A DNA stretch of 36,676 bases from NCBI GenBank assembly GCA_031553655.1, contig JAVBLG010000087.1:1-36676 (forward strand), read 5' to 3'. This document shows positions 1 to 7,449 of the stretch, one piece after another; the first letter of the stretch is position 1; the number at the start of each line of letters is the position of its first letter. This DNA comes from JAVBLG01 sp031553655. GTDB taxonomy: Bacteria; Desulfobacterota; Desulfovibrionia; Desulfovibrionales; Desulfovibrionaceae. The notes below the pieces were generated by a model that was given only the letters and a program-made list of their open reading frames with translations, searched no databases and had not been told where the DNA came from. The position numbers were made by a program, and so were the translations under genes.

Positions 1-138
1 TCGCCCGCCGACATCCGATGCGGCGCTGTACGGCGGACATATGATTCTGAGCCGCCGGTGAAGGGCGGCGCAGGACAATCGGACTCGAGTTGAAAAAATC
101 AGCCTTGAGTCATGGATAATTTCAAAAGCAAAATGCTA
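1..138 (-). repeat. Dispersed multi-hairpin intergenic repeat, copy 1
   Basis: Read on the minus strand this stretch begins with a module like TATAGCATTTTGCTTTTGAA followed by ATTATCCAT, then a GC-rich hairpin block (CCGCC..GGCGG), the same order seen at 6352 and 30522. It runs off the left edge, so its full length is unknown. No ORF in it looks like a protein. Confidence 0.75.
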
Positions 139-218
139 TAGTGTCGCGTCACGCCTGTATCGTCGCAACGGGAATGAGCCGCATTATGGGCCAGAACACT
201 GTTAAATTTCTATACTAT

Positions 219-656
219 TCAGTCATTGGTCATTTCTTCCAATGCCGGTCTGCCCACAAGGTCTTGAAGGGTAATGGATTCCAAGGCGTCTTCCATGGCT
301 TTATGCGCATTGCGCCAAACCATGTGCGTACGGCATTGGAGAAAATTTTCACATTGTTCCCTTTCACCCACATGGCAGTCGGCCAGCTCCATGCCTTCTT
401 CGGTAAGTTTTACAATACAGCCGAAGGTAATGTCCTTGGGGTGGCACAATAGATAATAGCCTCCTTTCATGCCCCTGGCGCTGGCAACAATTCTATTTTT
501 GATAAACGGTTTAAGTATTTGGGGTATAAAATTCGAGCTAACCCCTGTGAGGTCGGTTAGGGTGGAGGTGGAAATGGGCCGGCTTTCGCCTTCGTCGTTT
601 TCGGCCATGGCCACAAGCATGCGGGCGGCATAGCGGGTTTTTGCGGATAATTTCAT
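219..656 (-). CDS. Rrf2-family transcriptional regulator with intact Fe-S cysteines
   Basis: A 145-residue winged-helix regulator of the Rrf2/IscR family. The start MKLSAKTRYA is typical of the family and is preceded by GGCAGGGA at the right distance, so I prefer it over an upstream in-frame start at 707. The helix-turn-helix and wing occupy about residues 1-75 (GMKGGYYL is the wing). Cysteines 94, 102 and 108, spaced C-x7-C-x5-C, sit where IscR and NsrR hold their Fe-S cluster, so the protein probably senses redox state, iron or NO. It is transcribed away from a second Rrf2 gene at 1010, and the two share an AT-rich 350-bp control region. The target is not shown by the sequence; the nearby HmcE/F operon is a candidate by analogy with Desulfovibrio rrf2. 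Confidence 0.88.
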   Translation of the reverse strand: MKLSAKTRYAARMLVAMAENDEGESRPISTSTLTDLTGVSSNFIPQILKPFIKNRIVASARGMKGGYYLLCHPKDITFGCIVKLTEEGMELADCHVGEREQCENFLQCRTHMVWRNAHKAMEDALESITLQDLVGRPALEEMTND

Positions 657-1009
657 ATGAATATCCCTGCCTTGCGGCCAATTTGCCGACCGCGGCTTTC
701 GGGTCATCCTTCAGACGTGAATGTATTGACTATCCACGTAAAAGTAGGCAAAGTTTTTCTTGACACGTTATGTACTTGTGATATTTTTCTCTTACAAATC
801 TTGACTGAAAAACTCTAATTTTTATCGTAACGATTTTTTTATATATAAAACTACGTGCAAGTGTAGGTTAAATAGCCTCCTTTTAAAGCGGATCTGTTAT
901 ACAAATAAGCTAGCATATGATCAGGATTACCGCAACGAGGCTAATAAAAAATAACCGACAACATTAAATATTTTTTTATTTGCCAACCTCAAAAAAGTGC
1001 TCAAAAACC
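657..1009. promoter_or_regulatory. AT-rich divergent control region between the two Rrf2 genes
   Basis: No gene is seen here. On the plus strand TTGACA at 760-765 with TATTTT at 782-787 (16-bp spacer) is a plausible promoter for the 1010 gene, giving a leader of over 200 nt. Two related sites occur: ACTA-N11-GTAGG (from 730) and ACTA-N9-GTAGG (from 851), both followed by A-rich sequence. They could be operators for the flanking Rrf2 proteins, but this is inference only. Confidence 0.4.
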
Positions 1010-1525
1010 ATGCGTATATCAAAGATCGTGCATTATTCCCTACGTTTGCTTATTCATCTGGCAGACAACCAGCCTCAGGCCGCGCCCATTTCGGCTTCCG
1101 AGCTTGCCGAGCAGACCGGAATTTCGGTAAAATTTATCGAAAAGATCATGCGCTTATTGAGCAAGGCCAAGCTGGTCACGAGCATGCGAGGCATTGCCGG
1201 CGGGCATTTGCTCAACGTCGATCCGCGTGACATTACCTTAAAAGACATTATTTATGCGGTTGAGGGCGGCATCTTTCCTCCGTCGCTTTCTCCTCAAGAA
1301 AAGGGCCTGCCCTGCAAGTCGAGCGAAACTTGGGATCTGGCCGTTAAATCCATGGAACACACTCTGGACGGCTATTCTCTTTACACCATCATGCAGTCAC
1401 GCGATCCCGCCCTTCCGCATGAAAGCGCGGATGCGCAACCAACTCCAAAAATGGGAGGCACAATAAATGCGAAAGCACGTTCTCTTGGTAGACAGCGATC
1501 CCGAAAGCAGAGCGCTGGCAACTGA
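1010..1525 (+). CDS. rrf2: Rrf2-family regulator lacking the cysteine triad
   Basis: A 171-residue Rrf2-family winged-helix protein. I place the start at ATG 1010 (MRISKIVHYS), matching the family N-terminus, rather than the in-frame TTG at 980. Residues 1-85 form the helix-turn-helix and wing (RGIAGGHLL). Only one cysteine (C102) remains in the region where relatives carry three, so it probably does not bind an Fe-S cluster in the usual way. The C-terminal 25-30 residues are basic and low in complexity, and they overlap the first 59 nt of the response regulator at 1467, implying coupled translation. In Desulfovibrio vulgaris, rrf1 and rrf2 sit at the end of the hmc operon; here they face the hmcF-like gene and run in the order rrf2-rrf1. 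The symbol is by this context. Confidence 0.8.
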   Translation: MRISKIVHYSLRLLIHLADNQPQAAPISASELAEQTGISVKFIEKIMRLLSKAKLVTSMRGIAGGHLLNVDPRDITLKDIIYAVEGGIFPPSLSPQEKGLPCKSSETWDLAVKSMEHTLDGYSLYTIMQSRDPALPHESADAQPTPKMGGTINAKARSLGRQRSRKQSAGN

Positions 1526-1829
1526 AACTCTTACCGCCCACAATTATCAGGTGAGTACCGCTCACGACGGTGAAACCGGATTTTTGCGGGCCATGGAACT
1601 TTGCCCGGATTGCATCGTTTTTGATGTGGATCTGCAGCAAGGCTCCGGTACGTTGATGTACAGCCGCCTGCGCCGGGACAGGCGCACAAACTCCATTCCG
1701 GCCGTGGTTTACAGTGAAATTGCCGCGCGTTTGGGCACGGGCATTCCTGTTGTTAAAAAAAGTGGGCATCCGGATGAACTGGCTCATACTCTGCACTCCG
1801 TCCTGGAGGCTACCGCGCCTGCGCGGTAG
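1467..1829 (+). CDS. rrf1: Single-domain response regulator (receiver only), Rrf1-like
   Basis: A 120-residue CheY-like receiver domain with no output domain. Acidic pocket residues D9 and D11 (VDSDPES), phospho-acceptor D53 (VFDVDLQQG), switch residue S83 and conserved lysine 97/98 (VVKKSG) are all present, so it should be phosphorylatable. It starts inside the end of the upstream Rrf2 gene with AAAATGGGAGGCACAATAA before the ATG, which is a good ribosome site. No histidine kinase lies in the window. In D. vulgaris the equivalent gene, rrf1, belongs to the hmc operon. Probable role: phospho-dependent control together with Rrf2, by analogy. Confidence 0.85.
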   Translation: MRKHVLLVDSDPESRALATETLTAHNYQVSTAHDGETGFLRAMELCPDCIVFDVDLQQGSGTLMYSRLRRDRRTNSIPAVVYSEIAARLGTGIPVVKKSGHPDELAHTLHSVLEATAPAR

Positions 1830-1831
1830 CC
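1808..1831 (+). terminator. Hairpin over the rrf1 stop codon
   Basis: GGCTACCGCG and CGCGGTAGCC form a perfect 10-bp stem around CCTG; the TAG stop lies in the right arm. There is no T-run after it, so it may be an RNA-stabilising or weak termination structure. Confidence 0.55.
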
Positions 1832-2162
1832 GGGGCGCTTGCGTCAGCAGGTGTCCGAATGTGTCAGCATTCGTTGCTCTAGGCGGAGCAGGCGGCGCAG
1901 TACCGTATCGCGCACACTCTGCAATTAATCACCTTAACCTGATGACTTTGTTAACCTGCAATTAGTGCTTTTACTCCTCGCTCCATCCTAAGCGAGTTGA
2001 GGGCTGCCGCAAAACCTGAAAATTTTTACGGCCTGATTTTATCGAACCTTTTCCCCGCGTCTTCCGGGGCGGCACGCGCAAATGGCGGTTTGCGGGCGTT
2101 GCGCCGGGGCGCGGGCTTTTGCATCCGGACACCCTTTTGCGGGCGGCGGTTACATTTGCCGC
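1832..2162. other. Convergent intergenic region
   Basis: This lies between the ends of rrf1 (plus) and the hmcF-like gene (minus). I see only small inverted repeats, for example CGAATG-TGTCAG-CATTCG near 1857 and CCCCG..CGGGG near 2052, and GC-rich sequence at 2040-2160. The short ORFs here have no protein-like features. No convincing T-tailed terminator is seen. Confidence 0.5.
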
Positions 2163-3551
2163 CTATTCGGTTACGTGCCTGATGTTTTCCGGCACTATCG
2201 CCATATTCAACAACAGGGGTTTCAAAAAAGACCATTTTATGTGGTGTTCTTCGTATACTTCCATCATATCACGGATGGCGTCCCAGCAATTGTGGCAGGG
2301 CGCTATGACCAGGCTGGCCCCTGTGGCTTTGATCTGATCCAGCTTGTATTTCAATGCCACGTTTCTTTCTTTGCGATACAGGCCTACGCCGTTCAGACCG
2401 CCTCCACCGCCGCAACAGAAATTACGGTCGCCTTTGGGGTCCATTTCCCGGAAGTCTTCAGCGATATAGGACATAATTTCACGGGTATACTTTCCGAGAC
2501 CATGGTTGCGCACATAGTTGCAAGAGTCTTGCAATGTGCATGGTTCCTTAATTTTTTTATCCGGATCTATTTTCAGCTTTCCGGTGCGCAGGCTTTCGGC
2601 CACCCATTCCACATAGTGCATGAATTGTACGGGAGTCTTGCCGTTGGCGCGACCGGCCCAGTAAGGACCTTCCACCACTGTGGCCCGGTGGGCGTGCCCG
2701 CATTCGGTGCCGACCACTCGCGCCGGCTTCAGACGATCCACAGCCTGGTAAATGCGTTCCACATTCATGCGGCAACCTTCCCAGTCGCCCGCGAACATGG
2801 TCAATGAGGTGTTTTCCCAGCCTTCACGCGGCGAAGTCCAGTTTTCACCGGCAATATGGAACAGAATAGCCGCCGCCGAGATGTCTTCCGGATAATGCTT
2901 GGCTTCGCGGGCATTCAATATATACATAGTTTGGGCGTTGGGCTTTTCAATGGGTATTTCCAGATCCGGCCATTCGTCCTGGTTTTCTTCAACCATCCAT
3001 TCGGCGGTTTCCACCCATTCGTCCGGACTCACATCCATCTGAGCTCCATACAGACGGTGCATGCCCGAGCCTATTTTCAATTCCCAGGGCACAAAGCCCT
3101 GTTTGAATAAAAGCCCGCGCAGGTAGCTCACCATAACCCCTGTGTCTATGCCGTAAGGGCAGGCCAGGGCGCAGCGGTTACAGCAGGTGCATTGCCCCCA
3201 GGCCACATCCATGCAGTGGCGCATGAATTTGTTGTCCACGCGTCCGTTGCGGCGCAACATTTCACCAAGGGTTGAACTGATCTTGTATGATGGAATCTGT
3301 TTGGGATCTCTATTATTTGTATGGTAAAAAAAGCAACTTTCCGCACACATGCCGCAATGGGCGCAAATGTCCAGCCAGGTTCGTGTGCGTGATTTACAGG
3401 TTTTGCGCAATTCCTCGCCCAAAGCGGTTTGATCCACTTCAAGCAAAGCCATTTCCTTGTAATAACCGGCTCCCGCTTTGTCCCGCAGCAGAGACTGTAA
3501 TTGTTCCTGAGTGGTTACCGGTTTGTTGTTGCATAATTTTGCTTCGAACAT
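2163..3551 (-). CDS. hmcF: HmcF/TmcB-like cytoplasmic Fe-S (CCG-domain) protein
   Basis: A 462-residue protein of the HdrD/DsrK/HmcF/TmcB type, expected on the cytoplasmic face of a transmembrane redox complex. Two [4Fe-4S] motifs lie near the N-terminus: C63-x2-C66-x2-C69-x3-C73 and C121-x2-C124-x2-C127-x3-C131-P. The C-terminal half carries cysteine-rich CCG-type sequences, with TECGHA, then CTLQDSC..CCGGGGG and APCHNC, which in heterodisulfide-reductase relatives hold a special [4Fe-4S] cluster. It follows the HmcE-like gene by about 50 nt with a GGGAGA ribosome site. Length and order (small protein, cytochrome b, this protein) resemble the end of the Desulfovibrio hmc operon. TmcB is the main alternative name. 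The physiological electron donor and acceptor are not shown. Confidence 0.82.
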   Translation of the reverse strand: MFEAKLCNNKPVTTQEQLQSLLRDKAGAGYYKEMALLEVDQTALGEELRKTCKSRTRTWLDICAHCGMCAESCFFYHTNNRDPKQIPSYKISSTLGEMLRRNGRVDNKFMRHCMDVAWGQCTCCNRCALACPYGIDTGVMVSYLRGLLFKQGFVPWELKIGSGMHRLYGAQMDVSPDEWVETAEWMVEENQDEWPDLEIPIEKPNAQTMYILNAREAKHYPEDISAAAILFHIAGENWTSPREGWENTSLTMFAGDWEGCRMNVERIYQAVDRLKPARVVGTECGHAHRATVVEGPYWAGRANGKTPVQFMHYVEWVAESLRTGKLKIDPDKKIKEPCTLQDSCNYVRNHGLGKYTREIMSYIAEDFREMDPKGDRNFCCGGGGGLNGVGLYRKERNVALKYKLDQIKATGASLVIAPCHNCWDAIRDMMEVYEEHHIKWSFLKPLLLNMAIVPENIRHVTE

Positions 3552-3599
3552 GAAATTGTCTCCCTTCGGCCTTATGGCAATGCGCTTGCTACAGTGCCC

Positions 3600-4280
3600 T
3601 TACCATGGCACGGAAATTCCCCGGTTGGCTCCTCCGCGTTTAATGCCGAAATCCATTCCTATTTGCGCGCGTGACATGAAGAACAATATTATGTGCGCGA
3701 GCTTGGTAAAGGGTGCGACAATCAAAAACGCTTCTCCGCTTATGATGTGCAGAATCAGCCAGAGGTCATAGTCGCCCCATCCGAAATGGGTCATGGCCCC
3801 GGTAATCAGGGGCAGTGCCACAAGAATTATGGCCAGCCAGTCTTCCCCGGTAGTTAATGCTCTGGCATAAGGCAGCAGCAGGCGGCGTAATGCCATGCAG
3901 GCCAGGGCTAGTATGCTTACAATGGTCAAAGTGTCGGCCAGCAAATGCGGAAGCGAAGGCAGGAAGATGCCGAAAAGCCTTTCGAACATCACTGCATGTG
4001 CCAATAAAAATAGGGGCAGCAGCACCGCTCCGATATGGAACAGGAAAAAGAATGCCGTGGTGAATGGATTGGTTCTCCAACCCAGGGTTGCCCAAGGCAA
4101 CAACCATATGCCTATGGACTTTAACGCGCCGCTCAACCCTCTGGGCCATTGGGGGACATAGGCCACCCGATCCAGTTTCCAGTCCAGCCCTCGCACGTAG
4201 CGCGCTGCGCGCCAGATTAAGCCCCCGCAAAAAACCAGAATTGAGAAGTAAAGCGCCGGGCCTATTAAAAAACCCATCAT
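3600..4280 (-). CDS. hmcE: HmcE-like integral membrane cytochrome b subunit
   Basis: A 226-residue membrane protein related to the NarI/DsrM/HmcE group. Five to six hydrophobic segments are visible, beginning at residue 4. Histidines in the helices (FLFHIGAV, LLAHAV, LILHIISGE, KLAHIILFF) are well placed to ligate two b haems, as in NarI. It has a strong AAGGAG site 8 nt before ATG 4280 and lies directly upstream of the CCG Fe-S protein, so the pair probably passes electrons between the menaquinone pool or periplasm and the cytoplasmic Fe-S subunit. The periplasmic cytochrome subunit expected in Hmc or Tmc complexes is not in the window. TmcC is the alternative identity. Confidence 0.8.
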   Translation of the reverse strand: MMGFLIGPALYFSILVFCGGLIWRAARYVRGLDWKLDRVAYVPQWPRGLSGALKSIGIWLLPWATLGWRTNPFTTAFFFLFHIGAVLLPLFLLAHAVMFERLFGIFLPSLPHLLADTLTIVSILALACMALRRLLLPYARALTTGEDWLAIILVALPLITGAMTHFGWGDYDLWLILHIISGEAFLIVAPFTKLAHIILFFMSRAQIGMDFGIKRGGANRGISVPW

Positions 4281-4372
4281 ATCTGGTGCTCCTTTTTGCG
4301 CATGGATTGAAGCGGCGCCGCCGGTCCTGGTTCGGGGCCTTTGGCGTCGCTTCGCCTATGGCTGGTAAAAAA

Positions 4373-4654
4373 TCAATTGCCGCGCGCCAGCTTTTCCGCC
4401 GCATGGCGCATAAAGACAGAACACTTGTAAGGGGTGGAAAGGGGAGAGCGTAAAGCCATCATGGCCGCCGCCCCCAAAAAAAGGCGCTGCTCATAGCTGA
4501 GCTTGCCCGAGCGCAGCCAGTGATCGGCAGGCTCTTCTTGAGCGGCAAAATTGTGTACAGCGTCAAGGTCTTCGCGGCTGATGCCGTCGACAAACGTTCC
4601 CAACAGGCTTTCTACATTAAAATCCTGCATTTCTGTCAATGCGGAAGCGGACAT
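4373..4654 (-). CDS. Small soluble protein heading the hmcEF-like operon
   Basis: A 93-residue protein I do not recognise. It is predicted soluble, has no signal peptide or membrane segment, and is rich in Ala, Leu and acidic residues; a single Cys lies near the C-terminus (YKCSVFM). It has an excellent GGGAGG ribosome site before ATG 4654 and follows a consensus-like promoter, with the HmcE-like gene starting about 90 nt downstream, so it is very probably a real first gene of the redox operon. Its place matches the small hmcD gene of D. vulgaris, but it is longer and I see no clear sequence link. Confidence 0.72.
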   Translation of the reverse strand: MSASALTEMQDFNVESLLGTFVDGISREDLDAVHNFAAQEEPADHWLRSGKLSYEQRLFLGAAAMMALRSPLSTPYKCSVFMRHAAEKLARGN

Positions 4655-4678
4655 GGCTACCTCCCGTGTTAGAATGTT

Positions 4679-4717
4679 AGTATGATTTAAATCATACTTA
4701 AGAACTATGATTTAAAT
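4679..4717 (-). promoter_or_regulatory. Palindromic operator (FNR-like core) plus second half site
   Basis: AGTATGATTTAAATCATACT at 4679-4698 is a perfect 20-bp palindrome. Its core TGAT-N4-ATCA matches the inner part of the FNR box TTGAT-N4-ATCAA. The half TATGATTTAAAT is repeated at 4706-4717, 25 bp from the first. Both lie just downstream of the predicted transcription start, which would suit repression. Confidence 0.65.
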
Positions 4718-4725
4718 TTGACTTC

Positions 4726-4754
4726 TATATATGCTTTAACTTCTAGCGTGTCAA
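4726..4754 (-). promoter_or_regulatory. Sigma-70 promoter of the 93 aa-hmcE-hmcF operon
   Basis: On the minus strand TTGACA (4754-4749) and TATATA (4731-4726) are separated by exactly 17 nt. The predicted start near 4719 gives a leader of about 65 nt containing the palindromic operator. Confidence 0.75.
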
Positions 4755-4907
4755 TAGGGTTTTCTCGAAAAATAGTGGAACTCGAAAAAAAAGATTAGGC
4801 CGCTGGTTTTGCCGACGGCCTGATGTTGTAGAAAAAGTATTTTATATGTAGTGTTTACGCTATTTTTCGGATAAAAGTGGACGCAGATTTTTATCTGGAA
4901 ATGGAAT

Positions 4908-5048
4908 GGCGGCCCGTGCGTTGACAGGGCCGCCCGGACAAAAAGTGCCCGTAACGTAGGCGAGAGCGTAGCGACCGCCGTACTAAATTTGATGCTGAGC
5001 CGTCGTTGAGGGCGGCGGAGGCCAACAAGACTTGGAGCAAAAAAAGTG
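4908..5048 (-). repeat. Dispersed multi-hairpin intergenic repeat, copy 2
   Basis: This is a minus-oriented copy with the hairpin GGCGGCCC..GGGCCGCC (4908-4934), then CCGGACAAAAAGTGCCCGTAA and a CCGCC-type block near 5000-5020, the same module order as at 30522 and 32765 read in reverse. It marks the left edge of the AT-rich toxin island. The rest of 4760-5217 holds no recognised gene. Confidence 0.7.
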
Positions 5049-5134
5049 AGTCGGTTATGTGGACATTTTATAGATTAATTGATATTTATTTTAACATATG
5101 GTCATGGCTTGAAGCTTTTAGGGGGGCGATAAAC

Positions 5135-5185
5135 ATGGCACTCGGCGTAAGTCGGGCAAAGGGCGTTGAAGGCATTCCCAGTTAA
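5135..5185 (+). other. Possible 16-codon upstream ORF or gene remnant
   Basis: ATG at 5135 follows AGGGGGGCGATAAAC, a strong ribosome site, and reads MALGVSRAKGVEGIPS before TAA. It may be a leader peptide for the island operon or the decayed start of a lost gene. Nothing else supports it. Confidence 0.25.
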
Positions 5186-5223
5186 ACTTCCGGGTTAATG
5201 AAAACGACATAAGGAGGATGCGC

Positions 5224-6354
5224 ATGGTTGTTGTGTATCTCTGTGTGGATGATAGTGACTTTGTCTCCTCCAAGGGCACGCTGCCGATTGGTTTTCACGC
5301 CTTTCTGGCGTTTGAGAACGCGTCGGATAGTGCCGTCAAATTAGATTTGAATGCGAAAGAAACAATGGAACTGGGGCCGGGGGAGATGTTCACTTTGTCA
5401 ACATGGGGCAACAAACTGCCGTATGGTCTTTGGGTGAATATGGAACCTGCCATGATGTGCCATAATAGCGCCGTCTATGAATATCGGGGAAGCATCTGCC
5501 TGAGTGAAAAGTTTACCGATTGTCTTGAATTGCAGACACGGCTGAGCGATTTTTTGAAGACAGTTAATCTGAACTGGTATATTTTAAATAATAGCGCGGA
5601 TTTTGCTCTGGCCGGGTGGAATGCCATAACAAAGCGTCCTTTAAAAACAGATGCTACAATACGGACGATAAAGAAATTGGCCTCCAAAATGTATGCGACA
5701 AAAGAATACTTCCTATACACGCCACAGTTTCCAACTAACGATAAGGTTGGCTGGTACAATCGAGATGGCACTATTGATTGGGAAGATGTAAATGAAGAAT
5801 TTTTATATGGGAAAATTGCAAGCCAGTTTTCCAGCTTCAGCGACACAAATGCGATACAAACGTATGCGATGTCTTCTGACAAGAAAATCAAAAAGCATGT
5901 TATGATGGAGGGTTGTGATATTGAATGGGATGATTTGCCCGAATATATGCATTGCTTTTTAAATGGGCAGGCGCGCTTTCCACAAGGGATCAGAATGGGC
6001 AGTTGCTCTTTTATCGATGCATTCCAAGTTGTCTACGAAGAAGTGGCACTAGCCAAACACGGAGTGAAGGAGGCCGCAACTACCCGCCAATACGACTTAG
6101 CCCCTGGGGAGTATATTCAGGAGATTATTTGCGAAACGAGGTTATGGAGCTCTCGGCGATATGTTACGTATCTGAAGCTTGTGACAAACGTCCGCCAGTT
6201 TGTGCTTTTTTCCTCCGTGACGGGATATGAACCACAACGATTTGAATTCACGGCGCCGCCGGATCGCGCAATCGTGTGTTTTGGGGGCGCGTATGCCGCC
6301 AATCCTAACGCGCCTTCAATGACAGGTTTTACAGTATACCACGCGCCAATATAG
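5224..6354 (+). CDS. Unknown protein: permuted papain-like N-terminus and possible jacalin-like C-terminus
   Basis: A 376-residue protein with no signal peptide. I choose ATG 5224 because AAGGAGG (5211-5217) touches the ATG at 5218 but lies 6 nt before 5224. The first ~135 residues follow the layout of permuted papain-fold (NlpC/P60-like, DUF4105-like) proteins: a histidine in GFHAFLAFEN, then WGN..YGLWVN, then YILNNSADFALAGWN, where such families have Asn-Cys. Here serine replaces the nucleophile cysteine, so it may be inactive or serine-based. The last ~85 residues (PGEYIQEI.., LKLVTNVRQF, then FGGAY..SMTGFTVYHA) look like a jacalin-type beta-prism lectin, which is a weak call by eye. Base composition is AT-richer than the neighbours. 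The TAG stop lies exactly at the start of a dispersed repeat. Confidence 0.7.
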   Translation: MVVVYLCVDDSDFVSSKGTLPIGFHAFLAFENASDSAVKLDLNAKETMELGPGEMFTLSTWGNKLPYGLWVNMEPAMMCHNSAVYEYRGSICLSEKFTDCLELQTRLSDFLKTVNLNWYILNNSADFALAGWNAITKRPLKTDATIRTIKKLASKMYATKEYFLYTPQFPTNDKVGWYNRDGTIDWEDVNEEFLYGKIASQFSSFSDTNAIQTYAMSSDKKIKKHVMMEGCDIEWDDLPEYMHCFLNGQARFPQGIRMGSCSFIDAFQVVYEEVALAKHGVKEAATTRQYDLAPGEYIQEIICETRLWSSRRYVTYLKLVTNVRQFVLFSSVTGYEPQRFEFTAPPDRAIVCFGGAYAANPNAPSMTGFTVYHAPI

Positions 6355-6560
6355 CATTTTGCTTTTGAAATTATCCATTGTTTGGAGCTGCTTTTTTGCT
6401 CCAAGTCCGGTTGTCCTTCGCCGCCTTTGAACGGCGGCTTGGGATAGCATGTTATTACGGCGGCTTCTCCGCCTACGTTACGGACACTTCGTGTCCAGAC
6501 GGCCCTGACAACGCACGGGCCGTCAGAGCATTTCGCTCATTTCATTCGCAAAACGCTCTA
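6352..6560 (+). repeat. Dispersed multi-hairpin intergenic repeat, copy 3
   Basis: It begins TATAGCATTTTGCTTTTGAA (the TAG is the stop of the preceding gene), then hairpin blocks CCGCC..GGCGG, GGCGGCTTCTCCGCC, CGGACACTTCGTGTCC, CGGCCCTGACAACGCACGGGCCG, and ends AGAGCATTTCGCTC..AACGCTCT. It matches 30522-30733 nearly base for base over most of its length. Confidence 0.85.
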
Positions 6561-6637
6561 AAATAGCGGCGAATAAAACAGATAGGCAAAATTAGATGCT
6601 TCAGCCCTGACAAAATAAATTGATGGAGATAACAATT

Positions 6638-7369
6638 ATGGGCGTATTGAATGATATTATCAAAGAGCAGCAGGCAAAAACTGAGGCGGAAAGTGCGATT
6701 GTGGTGGAACGGTTGGCGTTGCTGAAAAAAACGGCGGAGACCAAAATTGCCACATTCAAATCGAGTATGGAGACGAAGTTCTATGAAGAGCAGGCAAAAG
6801 AGGAACCATATTCCATTCAGGGAAGACCGGTCAGCTTTTCCGCGCAATACAGAGTTAATGCCGAATCCGGCATTAAGCCACAAATAGAGCAAGCGATTGA
6901 TGACCTCTTTGCCTTTGACAAGAAAAAAGTTGTTAATGCCCTGAAATTTCTGGTAATGGGCGCGCTGAAAGAAATTATCGGCTCGACAACGGTGGGCGAG
7001 GAATCAACGGAGCAATTTTTCATTATTCCATATAACAATGTCGTTGTCAGACTGGATCTTCGAGTATGGAAATATACTTTTTCATCCGGCGGCATCATGG
7101 GAGTAGTGGAAAACGCCTTCTGCTTCATTGTGTCCAAGTCCATTCTGAGTTTCAAAAAGCTGACGCCGGAAGAATTGATCTTCTTTGTGACAGAAGCGCT
7201 CAGCGGGGCTCCTATAGATGTTGTCGCCGATTATATTGAAGAATTGCAGGCAGTGTTGGATCGTATCGGCAAAAAAAATATGCTGATGGGTTCAGCGCCA
7301 ATGGATTCAGAGTTGATCGATCTGTCCGGTCTGGCGTGCAGAGCTAATTCAAACTGGGAAAGCATCTAA
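6638..7369 (+). CDS. Unknown protein, paralogue A of the island
   Basis: A 243-residue protein of no family I recognise. I take ATG 6638 (GGAG 9 nt upstream, and MGVLNDIIKEQ aligns with MGFLAKKIEEQ of the paralogue) over the TTG at 6620. Residues 1-60 are highly charged and helical, probably a coiled coil. The rest looks like a mixed alpha/beta domain with blocks shared with the 7450 gene: QYRV, FFIIPYNN, DLRVWKY, ENAFCFI.SK, and LT..EL.FFVTE.LSGA. There is no signal peptide or membrane segment. It lies between two repeats/hairpins and reads in the same direction as the toxin-like gene. A role as carrier, chaperone or immunity factor for the neighbours is only a guess. Confidence 0.72.
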   Translation: MGVLNDIIKEQQAKTEAESAIVVERLALLKKTAETKIATFKSSMETKFYEEQAKEEPYSIQGRPVSFSAQYRVNAESGIKPQIEQAIDDLFAFDKKKVVNALKFLVMGALKEIIGSTTVGEESTEQFFIIPYNNVVVRLDLRVWKYTFSSGGIMGVVENAFCFIVSKSILSFKKLTPEELIFFVTEALSGAPIDVVADYIEELQAVLDRIGKKNMLMGSAPMDSELIDLSGLACRANSNWESI

Positions 7370-7372
7370 ACA

Positions 7373-7419
7373 GTGTCGCCACGAGCGTTTTTTCGCTCCC
7401 GGCCGCGTCAAAAAATACT
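7373..7419 (+). repeat. Hairpin related to the one at 9041
   Basis: CAGTGTCGCCACGAGCG, a T6 loop, then CGCTCCCGGCCGCGTC pair imperfectly. The left arm is nearly the same as the left arm of the 9041-9082 hairpin. It lies between the two paralogous genes and may tune transcription or RNA stability. Confidence 0.5.
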
Positions 7420-7449
7420 TTAGGATTTAAAATACTCCAGGAGCATGTC

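Noticed and set aside
2082..2807. 241-codon plus-strand ORF
   Set aside because: Antisense to the hmcF-like gene, composition unlike a protein.
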